The position numbers were made by a program, and so were the translations under genes. Of a stretch of DNA of 21,803 nt, positions 1 through 7,787 are shown piece after piece. This stretch comes from Methylibium sp031393925 (GTDB lineage Bacteria; Pseudomonadota; Gammaproteobacteria; Burkholderiales; Burkholderiaceae_C): contig NZ_JANMWL010000121.1 of NCBI RefSeq assembly GCF_031393925.1, forward strand, positions 1 to 21,803, given 5' to 3'. How positions within the stretch are numbered: position 1 is the first letter of the stretch; every line of letters begins with the position of its first letter. Under the pieces are notes generated by a model. That model worked only from the letters and a program-made list of their open reading frames with translations, did no database searches and was not told the origin of the DNA.

Positions 1-1220
1 TTCTGGCCGGCGCGCTGGCGCGCCTGCGCCTGGCGGATCACCAGCTCGGCCAGCCTGCGGCCGTGCTCGACATGCTGGCTCAGCCACAGCTCGAAGGCCG
101 GGCGCACGTAGGTGGACACGAGCCGCAGCGCGTCGCGCGAGTTCAGGCGCTCCTTGGTCTGGCCCTGGAACTGCGGGTCGAGCACCTTGGCCGAGAGCAC
201 GAAGCTCGCCCGCGAGAACACGTCGTCGGGCATCAGCTTCACGCCCTTGGGCAGCAGCGCATGCAGCTCGATGAAGCCCTTGATGGCTTGAAAGAGTCCG
301 TCCTTCAGGCCCGCCTCATGGGTGCCGCCGGCCACGGTGGGAATGAGGTTGACATAGCTCTCGCGCACGGCGCTGCCGTCGTCGGTGAAGGCCACGCACC
401 AGGCGGCGCCCTCGCCTTCGGCGAAGTTCTCGGTCTCGCCTTCCTCGGCATAGAGCGCGCCTTCGAACAGCGGCACCACCGGGTCGGCCGCGAGCGACTG
501 CATCAGGTAGTCGCGCAGGCCGCCCTGGTAGAGCCAGCTCTGCGTCTCGGCGCTTTTCTCGTGCGTGAGCGTGACGGTCACGCCCGGCATCAGCACCGCC
601 TTGCTGCGCAGCAGGTGCATCAGCTCGGCCTTGGGCAGCTCGGCGCTCTCGAAGTACTTCGCATCGGGCCAGACGCGCACGCTGGTGCCCTGCTTGCGGT
701 CGGCCACTGTTGCCTTGCGGGTGACCACCGGCTCGACGACGTCACCGCCGCTGAAGGCAATGTTGGCGACGCGGCCATCGCGAAACACGGTGACGGCCAA
801 GCGCGTGGACAGCGCATTGGTCACGCTCACGCCCACGCCGTGCAGTCCGCCTGAGAAGCTGTAGGCGCCGCCCGAGCTTTTGTCGAACTTGCCGCCGGCG
901 TGCAGCCGCGTGAACACGATCTCCACCACCGGCAGCTGCTCTTCGGGGTGCAGGCCGAAGGGGATGCCGCGGCCGTCGTCGTCGATGCCGATCGAGCCAT
1001 CGGCGTGCAAGCTCACGGCGATGCGCGTGCCATGCCCGGCCAGCGCCTCGTCGGCGGCGTTGTCGATCACTTCCTGCACGATGTGCAGCGGGGTTTCGGT
1101 GCGCGTGTACATGCCGGGGCGCTGCTTCACGGGCTCCAGCCCCTTGAGCACGCGGATGGAAGCCTCGACGTAACGGACCGGCTTGCCGGAAGACGACGAT
1201 GAGAGGGGTTTGCTTGCCAT
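1..1220 (-). CDS. parE: DNA topoisomerase IV subunit B (ParE), C-terminus beyond window
   Basis: Type IIA topoisomerase ATPase subunit. With ParC it decatenates daughter chromosomes. The frame opens at ATG 1220-1218 (MASKPLSSSSSGK...) and stays open to the window edge, giving 406 residues. The family is about 630-660 residues, so the TOPRIM part and C-terminus are missing. Visible GHKL ATPase motifs are EVIDNAADEA (catalytic Glu and Mg-binding Asn), DDDGRGIPFG, and the ATP-lid motif GGLHGVGVSVTNALS. The transducer-domain motif QTKERL carries the conserved lysine. ParE rather than GyrB is chosen from the short serine-rich N-terminus followed by VRYVEASIRVLKGLEPVKQRPGMY; the missing half would settle it. 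The gene is divergent from the methyltransferase gene starting at 1331. Confidence 0.93.
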   Translation of the reverse strand, partial: MASKPLSSSSSGKPVRYVEASIRVLKGLEPVKQRPGMYTRTETPLHIVQEVIDNAADEALAGHGTRIAVSLHADGSIGIDDDGRGIPFGLHPEEQLPVVEIVFTRLHAGGKFDKSSGGAYSFSGGLHGVGVSVTNALSTRLAVTVFRDGRVANIAFSGGDVVEPVVTRKATVADRKQGTSVRVWPDAKYFESAELPKAELMHLLRSKAVLMPGVTVTLTHEKSAETQSWLYQGGLRDYLMQSLAADPVVPLFEGALYAEEGETENFAEGEGAAWCVAFTDDGSAVRESYVNLIPTVAGGTHEAGLKDGLFQAIKGFIELHALLPKGVKLMPDDVFSRASFVLSAKVLDPQFQGQTKERLNSRDALRLVSTYVRPAFELWLSQHVEHGRRLAELVIRQAQARQRAGQ

Positions 1221-1330
1221 GGCGGCGGATTCTAGGAGTCGACCCGTGGCAGCCAACCGCGCCCCGACGAATAGACTGCCGGCTGCCTGCGCGCATCTGC
1301 GGCTTCAAGCTCCACCGACAAGGCTTACGC

Positions 1331-2068
1331 ATGAACGACCTGGAACGTTACTTCCGCGACAACACCGGCAACCTGATCCACAAGTGGCATCACTACTTTG
1401 AAATCTACGACCGGCACTTCGCGCGCTTTCGTGGCCAGGAGGTGCATGTGCTGGAGATCGGCGTGTTTCAGGGCGGCTCGCTGCAAATGTGGAAGCAGTA
1501 CTTCGGGCCCGGTGTGCATGTCCACGGGGTGGACATCAACCCGGCGTGCAAGACGCTCGAAGAAGAGCGCGTCAGCATCCATGTCGGCGACCAGGAGGAC
1601 CGCGCCTTCCTGCGTGCAGTGGCGGCGTCCATGCCGCGCATCGACATCGTCATCGACGACGGCGGCCACACGATGAGCCAGCTGCGCTGCAGCTTCGAGG
1701 AGCTGTTCCCGCTCGTCGATGCCCACGGCGTGTTCCTGACCGAGGACCTGCACACCTGCTACTGGCGCGAGTTCGGCGGCGCCTATCGTGCCCCCGGCAG
1801 CTTCATCGAGTACAGCAAGAACCTGATCGACCAGCTGCATGGCTGGCATTCCAGGCAGCCCGAGCAACTGTCGGTGTCCGACTTCACGCGCAGCGCGCAC
1901 TCGCTGCACTACTACGACAGCATCCTGGTGATCGAGAAGCGCCCGATCGAGGCGCCGATGCACAGCAAGACGGGCAGCGCACGCCTGCCGCCGTTCGAGC
2001 CGCCGCAGCGCAAAACTTCCGTGCAAGGCGCCGCGCGTGGCCTGCTTTCACGCGTGTTTCGACGCTGA
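1331..2068 (+). CDS. Class I SAM-dependent methyltransferase (CmcI/MycE-like)
   Basis: The product is 245 residues. The ATG at 1331 is chosen because the protein then begins MNDLERYFRDNTGNLIHKW, as macrolide-sugar O-methyltransferase and cephalosporin-hydroxylase-like proteins do. The upstream extension of the frame (from 1199) is antisense to parE and its 5' end. A Rossmann motif I (LEIGVFQGGSL, about residues 41-51) binds SAM, followed by HGVDINP and the metal/substrate motif IVIDDGGH. A third motif, FLTEDLHTCYW, follows. The C-terminal 40 residues are basic and proline-rich, ending RVFRR. The family methylates sugars or small metabolites; the substrate here is unknown. No biosynthetic cluster surrounds it, so it may be an orphan glycan or metabolite methylase. 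Confidence 0.85.
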   Translation: MNDLERYFRDNTGNLIHKWHHYFEIYDRHFARFRGQEVHVLEIGVFQGGSLQMWKQYFGPGVHVHGVDINPACKTLEEERVSIHVGDQEDRAFLRAVAASMPRIDIVIDDGGHTMSQLRCSFEELFPLVDAHGVFLTEDLHTCYWREFGGAYRAPGSFIEYSKNLIDQLHGWHSRQPEQLSVSDFTRSAHSLHYYDSILVIEKRPIEAPMHSKTGSARLPPFEPPQRKTSVQGAARGLLSRVFRR

Positions 2069-2076
2069 CGCCTCAC

Positions 2077-2105
2077 GGCGGCTCGCGCGCGCCACGCGAG
2101 CTGCC
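2077..2105 (+). terminator. Hairpin after the methyltransferase gene
   Basis: Arms GGCGGCTCGCG (2077-2087) and CGCGAGCTGCC (2095-2105) pair over 11 positions with one G-U and a 7-nt loop. The hairpin lies 8 bp after the stop codon at 2068. There is no T run after it, so it may be a processing or rho-linked hairpin rather than a classical intrinsic terminator. Confidence 0.35.
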
Positions 2106-2131
2106 TGAAGGCGCATTCGTACAGTCTTTTC

Positions 2132-3376
2132 ATGACCGCTCTGCCTTCCTCCACAGCCCCGACGCACACCTTGTCGATGACCCAGGTGCTGGTGTGCAGC
2201 GCCGCGATCGTCACCCTGTCGATGGGCATCCGCCACGGCTTTGGCTTGTGGCTGCAACCGGTGACCATGGACCGCGGCTGGACGCGTGAAACCTTTGCGT
2301 TCGCGATCGCGATCCAGAACTTGACGTGGGGTCTCGTCGGCCCGTTCGCCGGCATGCTGGCCGACCGGCTCGGCGCGTTTCGCGTGCTCGTGATCGGCGC
2401 CGCGCTCTACGCCCTGGGCCTGATCCTGATGGCCTTCGCAAGCTCGGGTCTGGCCTTCACCGGCAGCGCCGGGCTGCTCATCGGCATGGCGCAGGCCGGC
2501 ACCACCTACGCCATCGTCTACGGCGTGATCGGGCGCAACGTGGCGACTGAGAAGCGCTCGTGGGCCATGGGCGTCACGGCAGCGGCTGGCTCGTTCGGCC
2601 AGTTCCTGATGGTGCCGCTGGACAGCTGGCTGATCTCGAGCCTGGGCTGGCAGCAAGCGCTGGTCCTCACCGGCTGCCTGGCGCTGGCCATCGTGCCGCT
2701 GGCGCTCGGGCTGAAGGAGCCGAAAGCGACCGTGAGGCCGGGCGCGGTGCATCAAAGCATCGGCAACGCCGTGCGCGAGGCCTTCGGCTACCGCAGCTTC
2801 CAGCTGCTGATGGCGGGCTACTTCGTGTGCGGTTTCCAGGTCGTGTTCATCGCCGTACACATGCCGAGTTACCTGAAGGATCACGGCCTGTCACCGGAGG
2901 TGGCGACCGTGGCACTGGCGCTGATCGGCCTCTTCAACGTGGTGGGCACTTATGCGGCCGGCACACTCGGGCAGCGCATCGCCAAGTCCCACCTGCTCGC
3001 GGGCATCTATGCGCTGCGATCGCTGGCGATCGTCGCTTTTCTGCTGCTGCCGCTCACGCCGATGTCGGTCTACATGTTCTCCGGCGCGATGGGCCTGCTG
3101 TGGTTGTCGACCATTCCGCTGACCAACGCCGTGGTGGCGCAAATCTTCGGCGTCAAGCACTTCTCGATGCTCGGCGGCTTCGTGTTCCTCGCGCACCAGA
3201 TCGGCAGCTTTCTCGGCGTGTGGCTGGGCGGCAAGCTCTACGACTCGACCGGCAGCTACGACGTGGTCTGGTGGATCGCGGTGGCGCTCGGCGTGTTTGC
3301 CGCACTCATCAACCTGCCGGTGCGGGAAAGCGCGATCGAGCGCGGCGCGCCCGCGCCTGCGCCTGCGGCCGCATGA
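2132..3376 (+). CDS. MFS transporter, probable 12-TM carrier
   Basis: This 414-residue inner-membrane carrier belongs to the major facilitator superfamily. Hydrophobic stretches run throughout. The first is VLVCSAAIVTLSMGIRHGFG, followed by the MFS loop motif GMLADRLGAFRVL (between TM2 and TM3). A second-half GTYAAGTLGQRIAKSHLLAG repeats the loop logic. The segment FGLWLQPVTMDRGWTRETFAFAIA resembles the oxalate/formate-antiporter and monocarboxylate group, so a small organic anion is a plausible substrate, but this is inference. The tail is a low-complexity APAPAPAAA. No clear Shine-Dalgarno precedes ATG 2132; ATG 2177 is an alternative start. The stop overlaps the next small gene as ATGA. 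Confidence 0.88.
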   Translation: MTALPSSTAPTHTLSMTQVLVCSAAIVTLSMGIRHGFGLWLQPVTMDRGWTRETFAFAIAIQNLTWGLVGPFAGMLADRLGAFRVLVIGAALYALGLILMAFASSGLAFTGSAGLLIGMAQAGTTYAIVYGVIGRNVATEKRSWAMGVTAAAGSFGQFLMVPLDSWLISSLGWQQALVLTGCLALAIVPLALGLKEPKATVRPGAVHQSIGNAVREAFGYRSFQLLMAGYFVCGFQVVFIAVHMPSYLKDHGLSPEVATVALALIGLFNVVGTYAAGTLGQRIAKSHLLAGIYALRSLAIVAFLLLPLTPMSVYMFSGAMGLLWLSTIPLTNAVVAQIFGVKHFSMLGGFVFLAHQIGSFLGVWLGGKLYDSTGSYDVVWWIAVALGVFAALINLPVRESAIERGAPAPAPAAA

Positions 3377-3513
3377 TGCGAGCCATGCGCCACCCGCCCA
3401 AGCCTCTGCTGCTCTGGTCCGCCGCCCTGACGACGTTGGCGGCCGTGTTCATGGCCTACCTGCAGCCCGGGCTCGTGGTCGACCTTGCCAACCGCGTGTG
3501 GAGCTGTTTCTGA
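3373..3513 (+). CDS. 46-residue single-pass membrane peptide, coupled to the MFS gene
   Basis: The first ATG of a tandem ATGATG at 3373 overlaps the transporter stop as ATGA, a classic translational-coupling junction. The peptide starts MMRAMRHPPKPLLLW, has one hydrophobic helix (about residues 12-31, LLLWSAALTTLAAVFMAYL), and ends VVDLANRVWSCF. The positive-inside N-terminus predicts an outward C-terminus. The Trp-Ser-Cys-Phe ending and basic Pro-rich head do not look like random translation. I recognise no named family. It could be a small partner of the carrier or an independent conserved peptide. Confidence 0.6.
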   Translation: MMRAMRHPPKPLLLWSAALTTLAAVFMAYLQPGLVVDLANRVWSCF

Positions 3514-3642
3514 CCACGCCCTGCCGCGAGCACCCGTCGCCATGAGCCCGCACGGCCGCCACGGCCACGAAGGAGCCACTTGCGTGGCCCTCGGCGGGTG
3601 CTCCCGCTCGTTGGCCCAGCGCGCAGCGCGAAGGCTGCCTCC

Positions 3643-4206
3643 ATGAGCGCACCGCACGCGGCTTTGGCGGCCTCGCCCTGGGTGCTGCGCTGGTCGGCGC
3701 TGCTGGCGCCGGCGGCCCGCGTGCTCGATGTCGCCTGCGGCAGCGGCCGCCATGTGCGCCACCTTGCGCTGCTCGGCCACCGCGTCACCGCCGTGGATCG
3801 CGATGCGCTCGCGCTCGACCCTTTGCGCTCCTTGGCCGACGTGGTGGTGGCCGATCTCGAAGCCGGCACCTGGCCGTTTTCGACCCAGCGCTTCGACGCC
3901 GTCGTGGTGACCAACTACCTGTGGCGCCCCTTGCTGGCAAGGCTCGTCGAGAGCGTCGCACCGGGCGGCTTGCTCATCTACGAGACCTTCGCGCTCGGCC
4001 ACCAGAGCGTGGGCAAGCCCTCCAACCCCGACTTCCTGCTGCGACCGGGTGAATTGCTCGACGCGGTGCGCGGCGAGTTGCGCGTACTCGGCTACGAAGA
4101 CGGCTTTGTCGACACACCAGCGCGCTTCGTGCAGCGCATCGCCGCGGTGCGCGAAGCACCGGGCGTTGCGACAGCGCCGACGTCACCACCGCGTTATCTC
4201 CTGTAG
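3643..4206 (+). CDS. Class I SAM-dependent methyltransferase, small (TehB/UbiE-like fold)
   Basis: The product is 187 residues from ATG 3643 (MSAPHAALAASPWVLRW). Motif I is VLDVACGSGRHVRHLALLG (about residues 27-45), followed by the acidic ribose-binding strand end VTAVDRD. The post-motif segments FDAVVVTNYLWRPLL and LVESVAPGGLLIYETFALG follow. The late segment GKPSNPDFLLRPGELL is typical of a conserved proteobacterial family with no assigned substrate. An upstream TTG at 3580 would add 21 low-complexity residues and is less likely. The weak ribosome site GAAGG lies about 8-10 nt before the ATG. The gene is followed 62 bp later by dapA; the family often sits beside dapA in Burkholderiales (recollection, not checked). 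Confidence 0.82.
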   Translation: MSAPHAALAASPWVLRWSALLAPAARVLDVACGSGRHVRHLALLGHRVTAVDRDALALDPLRSLADVVVADLEAGTWPFSTQRFDAVVVTNYLWRPLLARLVESVAPGGLLIYETFALGHQSVGKPSNPDFLLRPGELLDAVRGELRVLGYEDGFVDTPARFVQRIAAVREAPGVATAPTSPPRYLL

Positions 4207-4268
4207 GGCAGCGGCCGGGCCGTCGGCGCGGCTGGCTAAAATCGCCCGATTCCACGGATACCCTGGTC

Positions 4269-5150
4269 ATGAAACCCATTGTTGGCAGCATCGTCGCTCT
4301 GGTCACGCCGATGCACGAAGACGGCAGCGTCGACTACCCGACGCTGCGCCGTCTGATCGACTGGCACATCGCCGATGGCAGCGACTGCATCGGCGTGGTC
4401 GGCACCACGGGCGAGTCGCCCACCGTCAGCCCCGAGGAGCACTGCGAGATCATCCGCGTGGCGGTCGAGCACGCCGCCAGGCGCGTGCCGATCATGGCCG
4501 GCGCCGGCGCCAATTCCACGCGCGAAGCCATCGAGCTCAGCCGCTACGCCAAGCAGGTCGGCGCCGACTGCACCTTGCAGGTCGTGCCTTACTACAACAA
4601 GCCCACCCAGGAAGGCCAGTACCGGCACTTCAAGGCCATTGCCGAGGCGGTCGACATTCCGGTCGTGCTCTACAACGTGCCGGGCCGCACGGTGGCCGAT
4701 ATGCTGCCCGAGACCGCGCTGCGACTCGCGCAGGTGCCCGGCATCATCGGCATCAAGGAAGCCACTGGCGACATCGAGCGCGCGGCCTGGTTGATCAAGC
4801 AAGCGCCCAAGGGCTTTGCCATCTATTCCGGCGACGACCCGACCGCCATTGCGCTCATGCTGCTGGGCGGCCACGGCAACGTCAGCGTGACGGCCAACGT
4901 CGCGCCGCGCGCGATGCACGAGCTGTGCATGGCGGCGATGGCCGGCGACGCCCGCCGCGCCACCGAAATTCACATGTCGCTGTTGCCGCTGCACCGGCAA
5001 CTGTTTTGCGAGCCCAACCCGATCCCGGTCAAGTGGGCCTTGCATCGGCTCGGGCGCTGCGGCGCCGCGCTGCGCCTGCCGCTCGTGCCGTTGAGCGAGA
5101 ACTTGCAACCGGTGGTCGAGCAGGCGCTGCGCGACGCTGGCTTGATGTGA
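4269..5150 (+). CDS. dapA: 4-hydroxy-tetrahydrodipicolinate synthase
   Basis: Cytosolic class I aldolase of the lysine/diaminopimelate pathway. It condenses pyruvate with aspartate semialdehyde. The 293-residue length is standard. The pyruvate-carboxylate loop GTTGES spans residues 45-50. The tyrosines of VVPYYN (108-109) and Tyr135 in LYNVPGR, with Arg140, match the catalytic triad and substrate-binding region. Lys163 in GIKEATGD is the Schiff-base lysine. YSGDDP follows later. ATG 4269 gives the canonical start MKPIVGSIVALVTPM. A TAAAAT element lies at about 4237-4242, but no matching -35 was found. bamC follows about 100 bp downstream, the usual betaproteobacterial order. Confidence 0.97.
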   Translation: MKPIVGSIVALVTPMHEDGSVDYPTLRRLIDWHIADGSDCIGVVGTTGESPTVSPEEHCEIIRVAVEHAARRVPIMAGAGANSTREAIELSRYAKQVGADCTLQVVPYYNKPTQEGQYRHFKAIAEAVDIPVVLYNVPGRTVADMLPETALRLAQVPGIIGIKEATGDIERAAWLIKQAPKGFAIYSGDDPTAIALMLLGGHGNVSVTANVAPRAMHELCMAAMAGDARRATEIHMSLLPLHRQLFCEPNPIPVKWALHRLGRCGAALRLPLVPLSENLQPVVEQALRDAGLM

Positions 5151-5247
5151 CGCCTTGACTGCGAATTTGCGCGCTTTGACCGCGTCCGATCCCTCTTGTG
5201 GGCCGCTCCAGCGGCCCGGCCCCGACCGAACCCCGGAGAACACCCTC

Positions 5248-6438
5248 GTGAGCCCACGTTTCCCCTTACCCGTGCGACTGCTTCCTGTCGCCCTGAGCGC
5301 CGGCCTTGCCGCCTGCACCACGCTCACCAGCACCCTCGAAGGCGACACGGTCGACTACAAATCCACCAGCGCCCGCTCGGTGTCGCTCGAAGTTCCGCCC
5401 GATCTGACCCAGCTTTCGCGCGACACACGCTTTCAGCCCAGCAGCGGCACGATCAGCGCATCGACGCTGCAAGCACCCGCGACGGTTGCAGCAGCGCCGG
5501 GCGCTACGGCGGGCGCCGGCAGCGTCGCACCCAGCCAAGTGGGAGCGGTGCGCATCGAGCGTGCCGGCACGCAGCGCTGGCTGGTGGCGCAGCAGACGCC
5601 CGAGCAGCTCTGGCCTCAGCTGCAGGCGTTCTGGCAGGAGCGCGGCTTCCAGCTCGAGACCGAGCAACGCGACACCGGACTGATGGAAACCAACTGGAAC
5701 GAGAACCGCGCCAAGCTGCCGCAGGACTTCATCCGCCGCACCATCGGGCGCGTGTTCGAAAACGCCTACGACACGGGCGAGCGTGACCGCTTCCGCACGC
5801 GCCTGGAGCGCGGCGCGAGCGGCGGCACCGAGATCTACATCAGCCACCGCGGCATGGTCGAAGTGGTAACCGGTGGCGCATTGAAGGAAGGCACGGTCTG
5901 GCAGCCGCGCCCCGCCGACCCCGAACTCGAAGCGCTGATGCTCACGCGCCTGATGGCCAAGCTCGGCGGCAAGGAAGAGCAGGACAAGGCGGCGACCGCA
6001 GCCACTGCGGCCGCCGCTGCCACGCCAACGACCAGCGCCGCCACCGCAGCGCCCGCGACGCGCGCCCGCTTGCTCGGCGGCGCGCCAGGCAGTGGCCTGC
6101 AGATCGACGACAGCTTCGAGCGCGCCTGGCGCCGCGTCGGCCTGGCACTCGATCGCAGCGGTTTCACCGTCGAGGATCGCGACCGCGCCCAGGGCCTGTA
6201 CTACGTTCGCTACGTCGATCCGGCGCAGGCGACCAAGAGCGCGCCGGGGTTCTTCAGCAAACTCTTCGGCGGTGGCAAGGATGCGTCGCAGGGGAGCCTG
6301 GCTCGGTACCGCATCGCCGTGACGGGGCAGCAGCCGGCATCCACCACGCTGGTCACGGTGCAAAACAGCCAGGGCGCGCCCGAAACCAGCGACGCCGCGC
6401 AGCGCATCCTCGAACTGCTGGTGACCGATCTCAAGTGA
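5248..6438 (+). CDS. bamC: Outer membrane assembly lipoprotein BamC (NlpB)
   Basis: Lipoprotein of the BAM complex, which folds beta-barrel proteins into the outer membrane. The GTG start at 5248 is preferred over an upstream in-frame TTG at 5155. It has GGAGA (5235-5239) eight bases upstream and yields a clean signal peptide, MSPRFPLPVRLLPVALSAG, with lipobox LAAC (Cys23). Downstream are VDYKSTSARSVSLEVPPDLTQ, matching the unstructured BamD-binding N-terminus, then two helix-grip domains. These begin near GTQRWLVAQQTPEQLWPQL and DDSFERAWRRVGLALDRSGF, separated by an Ala/Thr-rich linker. The product is 396 residues, slightly longer than E. coli BamC because of the linkers. Confidence 0.9.
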   Translation: MSPRFPLPVRLLPVALSAGLAACTTLTSTLEGDTVDYKSTSARSVSLEVPPDLTQLSRDTRFQPSSGTISASTLQAPATVAAAPGATAGAGSVAPSQVGAVRIERAGTQRWLVAQQTPEQLWPQLQAFWQERGFQLETEQRDTGLMETNWNENRAKLPQDFIRRTIGRVFENAYDTGERDRFRTRLERGASGGTEIYISHRGMVEVVTGGALKEGTVWQPRPADPELEALMLTRLMAKLGGKEEQDKAATAATAAAAATPTTSAATAAPATRARLLGGAPGSGLQIDDSFERAWRRVGLALDRSGFTVEDRDRAQGLYYVRYVDPAQATKSAPGFFSKLFGGGKDASQGSLARYRIAVTGQQPASTTLVTVQNSQGAPETSDAAQRILELLVTDLK

Positions 6439-6491
6439 GTCGGACCGACGCGCGCGATTCGACCCGACCCGCTTCGTGCGGGGTTCCTCCG

Positions 6492-6524
6492 AGCGCATCA
6501 CGGCGCACCCCGCCGTGATGCGCT
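6492..6524 (+). terminator. Terminator-like hairpin containing the next gene's start codon
   Basis: A 14-bp perfect stem pairs AGCGCATCACGGCG (6492-6505) with CGCCGTGATGCGCT (6511-6524) around a 5-nt loop, with T at 6524-6527 after it. It lies 53 bp after the bamC stop. The ATG of the MBL hydrolase (6518-6520) is inside the right arm. It is structurally an intrinsic terminator or attenuator, and it would also hide the start codon. Confidence 0.55.
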
Positions 6525-7297
6525 TTTGCAGCCTGGGCAGCGGCAGCACCGGTAACGCCACCCTGGTCGAGACGGTCGATGGCGCGCGCACCACCCGGCT
6601 GCTCATCGACTGCGGCTTCACGCAACGGGAACTCGAGGCGCGGCTCGCGCGCGTCGGCCTCGACACCTCGCGGCTCGACGCGCTGTTCATCACCCACGAG
6701 CATGGCGACCACATCGGCTGCGCACTCGGCGTGGCGCGCAGGCACCGCGTACCGTTGTGGATGAGTCGCGGTACCTGGCGCGCCCTCGGTGCGCCCGAAC
6801 TCGACGACGGCTTGCTGCACTTTGCGCGTGACGGCGAGGCGATTGACATCGGCACCCTGCGGCTCGCACCCTACACGGTGCCGCACGACGCCGCCGAGCC
6901 TTTGCAACTGTGCGTCGATGATGGCCGTGCGCGCCTGGGCGTGCTGACCGACGCAGGCTCACTCACCACCCACCTGCTGGCGGCCCTGCAGCGCTGCGAC
7001 GCGCTGCTGCTCGAATGCAACCACGACCGCGCCATGCTGGCGGCGTCGAGCTACCCGGCGTCGCTGAAGGCGCGCGTCGGCGGCCGTCTCGGTCACCTCG
7101 CCAACGACAGCGCCGCAGAGGTGCTGGCCGCGTGCCGCCACGACGGGCTGCGTCACGTAGTGGCGGCCCACCTGAGCCAACAGAACAACCAGCCCGCACT
7201 GGCCGCCGCGGCGTTGGCAACGGTGCTCGGCACGGCCGCGGACGACGTCGTCATCGCCAATGCGCGCAGCGGCTTCGGCTGGCTCGATCTGCACTGA
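6518..7297 (+). CDS. MBL-fold metallo-hydrolase (YycJ/WalJ-like)
   Basis: Metallo-beta-lactamase-fold hydrolase of 259 residues. The start MRFCSLGSGSTGNATLVE is the hallmark N-terminus of the YycJ/WalJ group (GSGS-S/T-GN). The zinc motif is THEHGDH (His60, His62, Asp64, His65), followed by VLTDAG, LLLECNHD and AHLSQQNNQ, all at the family's expected places. Some members are 5'-exonucleases or phosphodiesterases; the role here is not proven. No Shine-Dalgarno is visible, because the 20 bases before the ATG form the hairpin at 6492-6524. An upstream TTG or ATG extension (6476) would add 14 unrelated residues. The gene is probably read through from bamC. Confidence 0.88.
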   Translation: MRFCSLGSGSTGNATLVETVDGARTTRLLIDCGFTQRELEARLARVGLDTSRLDALFITHEHGDHIGCALGVARRHRVPLWMSRGTWRALGAPELDDGLLHFARDGEAIDIGTLRLAPYTVPHDAAEPLQLCVDDGRARLGVLTDAGSLTTHLLAALQRCDALLLECNHDRAMLAASSYPASLKARVGGRLGHLANDSAAEVLAACRHDGLRHVVAAHLSQQNNQPALAAAALATVLGTAADDVVIANARSGFGWLDLH

Positions 7298-7317
7298 ACC
7301 CAAGCAAGACGCGCAAC

Positions 7318-7345
7318 AAAAAGCCGCCCCGAGGGGCGGCTTTTT
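7318..7345. terminator. Bidirectional intrinsic terminator
   Basis: An A5 run (7318-7322), arm GCCGCCCC (7323-7330), loop GA, arm GGGGCGGC (7333-7340) and T5 (7341-7345) make a symmetric terminator. It sits between the convergent MBL hydrolase and small lipoprotein genes, and can serve both. Confidence 0.93.
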
Positions 7346-7393
7346 GTTGAACCAGTCAAATCTGGCGGCGCCAGGGCGCCGGCCAGCCGACCT

Positions 7394-7648
7394 TTACTTC
7401 ATCGCGGCCGAGGCAGCACCGGCAGCAGCGGCAGCAGCCGCGTCAGCGGCGCCCGCGGCGGCAGAGGCCGCACCGGCAGCGGCGCTGGCAGCTGCATCAG
7501 TGGCCGGCGAAGCCATCGGCGCAGCGGCGGGCGGCGTGGTGACGGTAGTGTTGGTCGTGGTCGACGCAGGCAATTCGTTTTTCTTGCCGCAGGCGGCAAG
7601 AGCAGCGGCAGCGATCAAGGTGGCCAGCAGCAGGGATTTTTTCATCAT
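7394..7648 (-). CDS. Small alanine-rich lipoprotein
   Basis: The product is 84 residues from the first ATG of a tandem pair (7648; the second at 7645 is equally possible). AGAGGA lies just upstream. The sequence has a type II signal peptide, MKKSLLLATLIAAAALAAC, then GKKNELPAS, a Thr-rich stretch and an Ala-rich repeat of AAAGAASAA units to the C-terminus. This matches small envelope lipoproteins of unknown role in Burkholderiales. The mature protein is nearly all Ala, Ser and Thr, so it may be a disordered or helical envelope tether. It ends at TAA 7394, facing the shared terminator. Composition makes homology calls unreliable. Confidence 0.75.
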   Translation of the reverse strand: MMKKSLLLATLIAAAALAACGKKNELPASTTTNTTVTTPPAAAPMASPATDAAASAAAGAASAAAGAADAAAAAAAGAASAAMK

Positions 7649-7687
7649 GAGGTCCTCTTCGAAGGGGTCAAACAAACCGGTTGGGGC

Positions 7688-7716
7688 GGAACTCGCCATG
7701 TCAAGCGCAAAGTTCC
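7688..7716. promoter_or_regulatory. Inverted repeat upstream of the lipoprotein gene
   Basis: GGAACT (7688-7693) and AGTTCC (7711-7716) are perfect inverted arms with a 17-bp spacer. The spacer carries TTGACA read on the minus strand (7704-7699). On the minus strand the outer arm reads GGAACTT, the sigma-E-type -35 word. No good -10 was found at the proper distance for either reading. It could be an operator or an extracytoplasmic-stress promoter. Confidence 0.25.
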
Positions 7717-7787
7717 AAACAAGACATGGAAAGCTGGGGCATTCCGCGCCTAGCCAGCGATTGTAAGCGACCGATCAGTGCATACCC

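Noticed and set aside
5155..5247. TTG start at 5155 for bamC
   Set aside because: It would put 31 hydrophilic residues before a clean lipoprotein signal peptide and has no ribosome site; GTG 5248 has both.
5266..6855. 529-residue open frame on the minus strand opposite bamC and the MBL hydrolase
   Set aside because: It spans two well-supported genes and their intergenic hairpin in antisense. No start signal or protein motif.
7394..7560. Tandem DNA repeat in the Ala-rich lipoprotein gene
   Set aside because: The repetition is at the protein level (Ala/Gly/Ser codons) with imperfect DNA units; there is no sign of a mobile or CRISPR-like repeat.
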